Source: an uncultured Anaerolineaceae bacterium (GTDB lineage Bacteria; Chloroflexota; Anaerolineae; Anaerolineales; Anaerolineaceae). Taken from it: a DNA stretch of 9,578 bases. Below the pieces are notes generated by a model. That model made no database searches and was not told the DNA's origin. It worked only from the letters and a program-made list of their open reading frames with translations. A program made the position numbers and the translations under genes. Numbering within the stretch: position 1 is the first letter of the stretch; each line of letters starts with the position of its first letter. Shown one piece after another: positions 6,359 through 9,578 of the stretch. Location of the stretch: NCBI GenBank assembly GCA_937897615.1, contig CALCNO010000179.1:1-9578 (forward strand), read 5' to 3'.

Positions 6359-7081
6359 ATGACAATTGCCGCAGATGCCCAGATCGCTGTGCTCATCTCT
6401 GCCAACGCCGAATGGGAATGTGCCATTTCTCATTATCGCAATCCCACCTGCGCTGCCACGCCGGCGGGTGTCTGCTTTGTGCGCGAGTTGGCAAACCGCA
6501 AGGTGTTGTTCTTCCACTCCGGCTGGGGCAAGGTGTCTTCTGCCGCTGCCGCACAGTATGTGATCGACCACTGGGCGCCGCAGCTGCTCATCAATCTTGG
6601 CACGTGCGGGGGCTTCTCGGGTTGCGTGCAGGTGGGCGAAGTGATCTTGCCCAACGAGACACTGATCTACGATATCTACGAACGCATGGGGGATGCGGCC
6701 GAGGCCATCCGGTCTTATAGCACGCGGCTTGATCTGCGATTTCTCTGCCAGCCGTTCCCGCGTGAGGTGCGCATCTCCCGGCTCATCTCGGCAGACCAGG
6801 ATATTGACCCCGACCTTGCATTCAAGCTGAAGGAAGAATATGGCGCTGTGGCAGCCGATTGGGAGTCGGGGGCGATTGCCTGGGTGGCACAACGCAACCA
6901 TGTCAACTGCCTGATCCTGCGCGTGGTGAGCGACCTGGTGGATAGCATGGGGGGAGAACTGTACGAGCAGGGTTCCTTTGCCGAGCGCACGCGCGAGGTG
7001 TTCCTGCCCCTGCTTACGGGGCTGCCCAACTGGATCCGCTGCGCACAATGGGGTAGAGAAAGCGAGACCCCGCTCAGGTGA
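6359..7081 (+). CDS. MTA/SAH nucleosidase-like protein (PNP/UDP phosphorylase superfamily)
   Basis: This 240-residue protein fits the nucleoside phosphorylase/hydrolase fold. The glycine-rich INLGTCGGFSGCVQVGEV motif in the middle matches the family's NxGxxG...GD segment. ADWESGAIAWVA (166-177) followed by VVSDLVD (189-195) matches the active-site block of MTA/SAH nucleosidases. Glu169 and Asp192 are 23 residues apart, exactly as Glu174 and Asp197 are in E. coli MtnN. A third catalytic acid (Glu12 in E. coli) may be Glu18 or Glu20 in SANAEWE, but the register is uncertain. The residue before the catalytic Glu is Trp168 instead of the usual Met. Likely chemistry is cleavage of methylthioadenosine, S-adenosylhomocysteine or another purine nucleoside in the cytoplasm. 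A strong AGGGAGG (6348-6354) precedes the ATG, 20 bases after the glycosyltransferase stop. Substrate is not assigned. Confidence 0.8.
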   Translation: MTIAADAQIAVLISANAEWECAISHYRNPTCAATPAGVCFVRELANRKVLFFHSGWGKVSSAAAAQYVIDHWAPQLLINLGTCGGFSGCVQVGEVILPNETLIYDIYERMGDAAEAIRSYSTRLDLRFLCQPFPREVRISRLISADQDIDPDLAFKLKEEYGAVAADWESGAIAWVAQRNHVNCLILRVVSDLVDSMGGELYEQGSFAERTREVFLPLLTGLPNWIRCAQWGRESETPLR

Positions 7082-7090
7082 GGGGGTCTC
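7064..7090. terminator. Possible terminator hairpin between the convergent nucleosidase and metG genes
   Basis: GAGACCCC (7064-7071) pairs with GGGGTCTC (7083-7090) around an 11-base loop that contains the nucleosidase stop codon. The 8-bp stem is strong. The tails are poor: on the plus strand only a T5 run at 7101-7105, and on the minus strand GCTTTCTCT. Position between convergent genes supports a terminator, but the weak U-tracts keep the call tentative. Confidence 0.45.
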
Positions 7091-7103
7091 AGAAAACTTA
7101 TTT

Positions 7104-8906
7104 TTAGTGCGCCAGCCTGGCGCGTTCCTCTTCCACAATTTTCACATCGAGTTTCTTGAATAACGGCTGCGGCTGGTTGAGATGCTGCCCGGGCTTGAGC
7201 TGGCTGGCTTCCCAGCGGCCCAGCGCGCCTTCATGCGAATAGCGCAGTACGGCATGCTCTCCCAGGCTATCCTTTTGGGTCTCCATGCTCTGAATGCCAA
7301 ACAGACTGCCGGAATAGCCCATGAAGCCGTGGAGCCGGTCTGCGGTAAAGGGCAGTACCGGGGCCAAAAGTGTTTTAAGGGAATCAATGGCGCGCAGGGC
7401 TACGTAAATGGCACGCCCGGCAGCGGCCTTATCGGTCTTTACCATTTGCCAGGGAGCGGTCTGGTCCAGGTATTTGTTCACCTCCGAGGCCAGGCGCATG
7501 GCTTCAGACAGGGCGCCGCGCAGGTGTACTGCGTCGTACTCGGCGGCCACGGTCTTAAAGCCTTCCTCAACCTCGCTGAGCAGGTCTTCGTCCATCGGGG
7601 TGAGCGTTCCGGGGTCGGGCACCACGCCCTCCCAGTGCTTGAAGGCAAAAGAGAGCACACGGTTGGCCAGGTTGCCCCAGGTGGCCACCAGCTCATCGTT
7701 GTTGCGGTGCAGGAATTCTTCCCAGTCCCAATCGGTATCCTTGCTCTCGGGCATGTTGACCGTGAGATAGTAACGTAGCGCATCGGGGTCGTAGCGGGTG
7801 AGAAAGTCGCGCGCCCACACGGCCCAGTTGCGGCTGCCGGAAATCTTTTGGCCTTCCAGGTTCATGAACTCGTTGGCGGGCACGTCGTAGGGCAGGGTAA
7901 GTGCCGCAGGTTTGGCAGCGCCAAGCAGGGCGTCAAACTGCTCGCCCACGCCGATCAATTCCGCCGGCCAGATGACGGCATGGAAGGGGATGTTGTCCTT
8001 GCCGATGAAGTAGTACCCACGTGCGTCGGGGTTTTGCCACCAACTGCGCCAGGCATCTGCGTTGTCTGTAAGGCGGCTCCACTCAATGGAGGCAGAGAGG
8101 TAGCCGATAACGGCCTCGAACCACACGTAGAGACGTTTGCTTTCCCATTCCTTACCGGCGGGCAGGCCTTCGCTGGGAAGGGGGATTCCCCAGTCCAGGT
8201 CGCGGGTGATGGCGCGCCCATGCAGATTCTCGGCCAGGATCTGCCCCAGCGACTGGCGCAGCACATTGGGGCGCCAGTAGGATTCGCGAATCTTCAGGAA
8301 TTCCACCACCAGGTCCTGCAGGCGGGCCAGGTCGAGGTAAAAATGCTCGGTGGCGCGCAGTTCCGGGGTGGAGCCATCGATCTTGGAGCGCGGGTTGAGC
8401 AGCTTATCGGCTTCCAACAGGTTGCCGCATTTATCGCATTGATCGCTGCGGGCGCTGGTGTATCCGCAGATGTAACAGGTGCCTTCCACGTAGCGGTCAG
8501 GCAGAAAGCGGCTCTGGCTGGGGGCATACCATTGCATCTGGCTTTCGGTGTAAAGGTAGCCGTTCTTTTTGAGCGCCAGGAACATCTTTTGCGCCACGTC
8601 CTGATGGTTGCTGGTGTGGGTACTGGTGAAGAGGTCGTAGGTGAGGCCAAGCTGCTGGAAGAGGTCAATGAAGCCGGTGTGGAAGCGCTGGTAGACCTCG
8701 TAGGGAGTGGTCTTTTCGGCATCAGCGCGGACGGTGATGGGGGTGCCATGCGAGTCTGACCCGGAAACCATCAGCACGTTGCGGCCGCGCATGCGCTGGT
8801 AGCGCGCAAAGATATCCGCCGGCAGATAAGAGCCGGTGAGATTGCCAACATGGATTTCGGCGTTGGCGTAAGGCCAGGCAACAGCCACAAGGATGGATTC
8901 GGTCAT
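7104..8906 (-). CDS. metG: Methionyl-tRNA synthetase
   Basis: This 600-residue class I synthetase charges tRNA-Met in the cytoplasm. The N-terminus has AWPYANAEIHVGN with HVGN (19-22) as the HIGH motif, followed by LTGSYLPADIFARY and GSDSHGTPI. A zinc knuckle is formed by Cys144, Cys147, Cys157 and Cys160. The Rossmann core continues through YVWFEAVIGYL and GKDNIPFHAVIWPA. The KMSKS loop reads KISGS (354-358), followed by RNWAVW. The helical anticodon-binding domain fills roughly 390-545 (PWQMVKTD and LAPVLPFTADRL are visible). There is no C-terminal Trbp111-like extension, so it is shorter than the 676-residue E. coli enzyme. The ATG at 8906 has GAGGTG (8916-8911) four bases upstream. The leader is too short for a T-box. 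It lies 73 bases downstream of a HerA-type gene and converges on the nucleosidase operon. Confidence 0.95.
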   Translation of the reverse strand: MTESILVAVAWPYANAEIHVGNLTGSYLPADIFARYQRMRGRNVLMVSGSDSHGTPITVRADAEKTTPYEVYQRFHTGFIDLFQQLGLTYDLFTSTHTSNHQDVAQKMFLALKKNGYLYTESQMQWYAPSQSRFLPDRYVEGTCYICGYTSARSDQCDKCGNLLEADKLLNPRSKIDGSTPELRATEHFYLDLARLQDLVVEFLKIRESYWRPNVLRQSLGQILAENLHGRAITRDLDWGIPLPSEGLPAGKEWESKRLYVWFEAVIGYLSASIEWSRLTDNADAWRSWWQNPDARGYYFIGKDNIPFHAVIWPAELIGVGEQFDALLGAAKPAALTLPYDVPANEFMNLEGQKISGSRNWAVWARDFLTRYDPDALRYYLTVNMPESKDTDWDWEEFLHRNNDELVATWGNLANRVLSFAFKHWEGVVPDPGTLTPMDEDLLSEVEEGFKTVAAEYDAVHLRGALSEAMRLASEVNKYLDQTAPWQMVKTDKAAAGRAIYVALRAIDSLKTLLAPVLPFTADRLHGFMGYSGSLFGIQSMETQKDSLGEHAVLRYSHEGALGRWEASQLKPGQHLNQPQPLFKKLDVKIVEEERARLAH

Positions 8907-8934
8907 AGATCACCTCGCAGGGTAGAGTGGATGT

Positions 8935-8943
8935 ATTTTAGCA
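8935..8943 (-). promoter_or_regulatory. Possible extended -10 promoter of metG
   Basis: On the minus strand TGC-TAAAAT (8943-8935) is an extended -10 match lying 28 bases before the metG start. No recognisable -35 is present 17 bases upstream (CAAAGC). It would let metG be transcribed separately from the upstream HerA-type gene, but read-through is equally possible. Confidence 0.4.
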
Positions 8944-8960
8944 CGAAGTACCGCCGTGCT
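8940..8960. repeat. Short inverted repeat in the gap between the HerA-type gene and metG
   Basis: AGCACG (8940-8945) and CGTGCT (8955-8960) form a perfect 6-bp inverted repeat with a 9-base spacer. It overlaps the possible extended -10. On neither strand does a proper T-tract follow, so it is not a convincing intrinsic terminator. It could be an operator or a weak pause hairpin, or chance. Confidence 0.4.
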
Positions 8961-8979
8961 TTGATGCGAAAGCAGGTTT

Positions 8980-9578
8980 TTAGAACCCCAGGGCTTTGAT
9001 GTTCTCCTCGGCGGAGCGCGGCGCGGCGCGGCTCTGCAGTTCCTGCCAGAATTTCTGGTCGTAGCGGCGCGAACGTACCAGAATGGGCATGGGAACACCC
9101 CAGCCCAGCAGGAGCACCTCTTCTTTCGGCTGCAAGCGCGCCAGCATGCCGCGCAGGGCATCACGCCCGGCCAGGCCGGAAAGCACTGCGGCGATGTCGT
9201 TCTCGTCTCCCAGCCAGCCGGAAACGCGCGTGCCCAGTTGCGACATCACCTCGTCGTAGATTTGCGAAGGGCGCTGGTCGATGATGAGCAGGGTGACGTA
9301 ATATTTGCGCATCTCGCGGGCAATAGTGCTAAAGGAGGTCTGTGCAGCCATCTCGCGGTTGAGCAGCTTGTGGGCTTCTTCCACAGCGATCACCAGCGGG
9401 CGTGGCTCACTGCCGCCGTGAGAGCGGAACTGGTTGGTCTGTTCTTCCCAGGCCTCGCGAATTTTGCGCGTGAGCAGGTTGGAGACCAGCAGGTAATCCA
9501 GATCGGATTCATAATCGCCAAAAGAGAGGATCACATGCTGGCCGGCTTTGAGGGCATCGATGATGTGCTTGAGAGAGT
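8980..9578 (-). CDS. HerA/DUF87-type ATPase, C-terminal part (partial)
   Basis: The frame is open from the right edge of the window to TAA at 8980-8982, giving 198 complete C-terminal residues. The Walker B region reads PLVIAVEEAHKLLN (VEEAH at 9384-9370). It is followed by a hexameric-motor-like block, STIAREMRKYYVTLLIIDQRPSQI, typical of HerA and related FtsK/HerA superfamily translocases. HerA proteins pump or unwind DNA, often with the nuclease NurA in end resection, while other DUF87 proteins serve in conjugation or defence. The Walker A motif, the N-terminal HAS-barrel and any nuclease partner lie outside the window, so the role stays open. The GTG within the frame at 9534 is not the start, since homologous-looking sequence (SLKHIIDALKAGQHVILSFG) continues upstream of it. 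metG follows after 73 bases on the same strand. Confidence 0.78.
   Translation of the reverse strand, partial: SLKHIIDALKAGQHVILSFGDYESDLDYLLVSNLLTRKIREAWEEQTNQFRSHGGSEPRPLVIAVEEAHKLLNREMAAQTSFSTIAREMRKYYVTLLIIDQRPSQIYDEVMSQLGTRVSGWLGDENDIAAVLSGLAGRDALRGMLARLQPKEEVLLLGWGVPMPILVRSRRYDQKFWQELQSRAAPRSAEENIKALGF

Noticed and set aside
7848..8759. Long plus-strand open frame (303 codons) opposite metG
   Set aside because: It is composed of Gly/Val/Ala-rich sequence complementary to conserved MetRS motifs, with no ribosome-binding site or family signature.
8907..8979. T-box leader for metG
   Set aside because: The gap is only 73 bases and has no T-box core sequence or specifier-stem structure.
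1..9578. A novel defence, mobile or secondary-metabolite system
   Set aside because: All genes belong to common housekeeping or transport families. There are no transposases, integrases, tandem repeats or CRISPR-like spacing. The partial HerA-type ATPase could belong to a defence locus, but its partners are outside the window.

Overview
The window looks like ordinary chromosome from a bacterium of the Chloroflexota, probably Anaerolineae-like. That placement is an inference from three things: the style of the DNA polymerase III alpha C-terminus, the MGDG-synthase-type glycosyltransferase, and moderately GC-rich codon use throughout. No 16S rRNA or other decisive marker is present. I see no tRNA, rRNA, CRISPR array, insertion sequence, phage gene or attachment site. 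No base-composition island stands out by eye.

Layout. (1) Positions 1-1363, plus strand: the end of a replicative DNA polymerase III alpha gene, followed after 10 bases by a 6-phosphofructokinase gene. (2) A strong, probably bidirectional hairpin terminator at 1381-1414 separates this pair from the next block. (3) Positions 1413-4516, minus strand: a complete corrinoid import operon. Read in its own direction it has a promoter, a cobalamin riboswitch aptamer, an intrinsic terminator, a lipoprotein binding protein (btuF-like), a permease (btuC-like) and an ATPase (btuD-like). (4) Positions 4543-7081, plus strand: a tight three-gene run divergent from the transporter, encoding a CinA-C/PncC amidohydrolase, a GT28/MGDG-synthase-type glycosyltransferase and an MTA/SAH-nucleosidase-like protein. 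(5) Positions 7104-9578, minus strand: methionyl-tRNA synthetase, preceded in its reading direction by the C-terminal part of a HerA/DUF87-type ATPase that runs off the right edge.

How it works together. The best-supported regulatory unit is the vitamin B12 circuit. Cobalamin binding to the leader RNA should favour the terminator at 4265-4294 and shut off btuFCD, and the riboswitch in turn identifies the substrate of the ABC transporter. The divergent pncC operon starts from a separate promoter in the same roughly 100-base interval. Its genes cover NAD salvage, membrane glycolipid synthesis and nucleoside salvage, so their grouping does not define one pathway.

I looked for a previously undescribed system and did not find one. 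The points most worth a second look are the riboswitch architecture with a candidate kissing loop, the KISGS variant of the KMSKS motif in MetRS, and a Trp next to the catalytic Glu of the nucleosidase-like protein.
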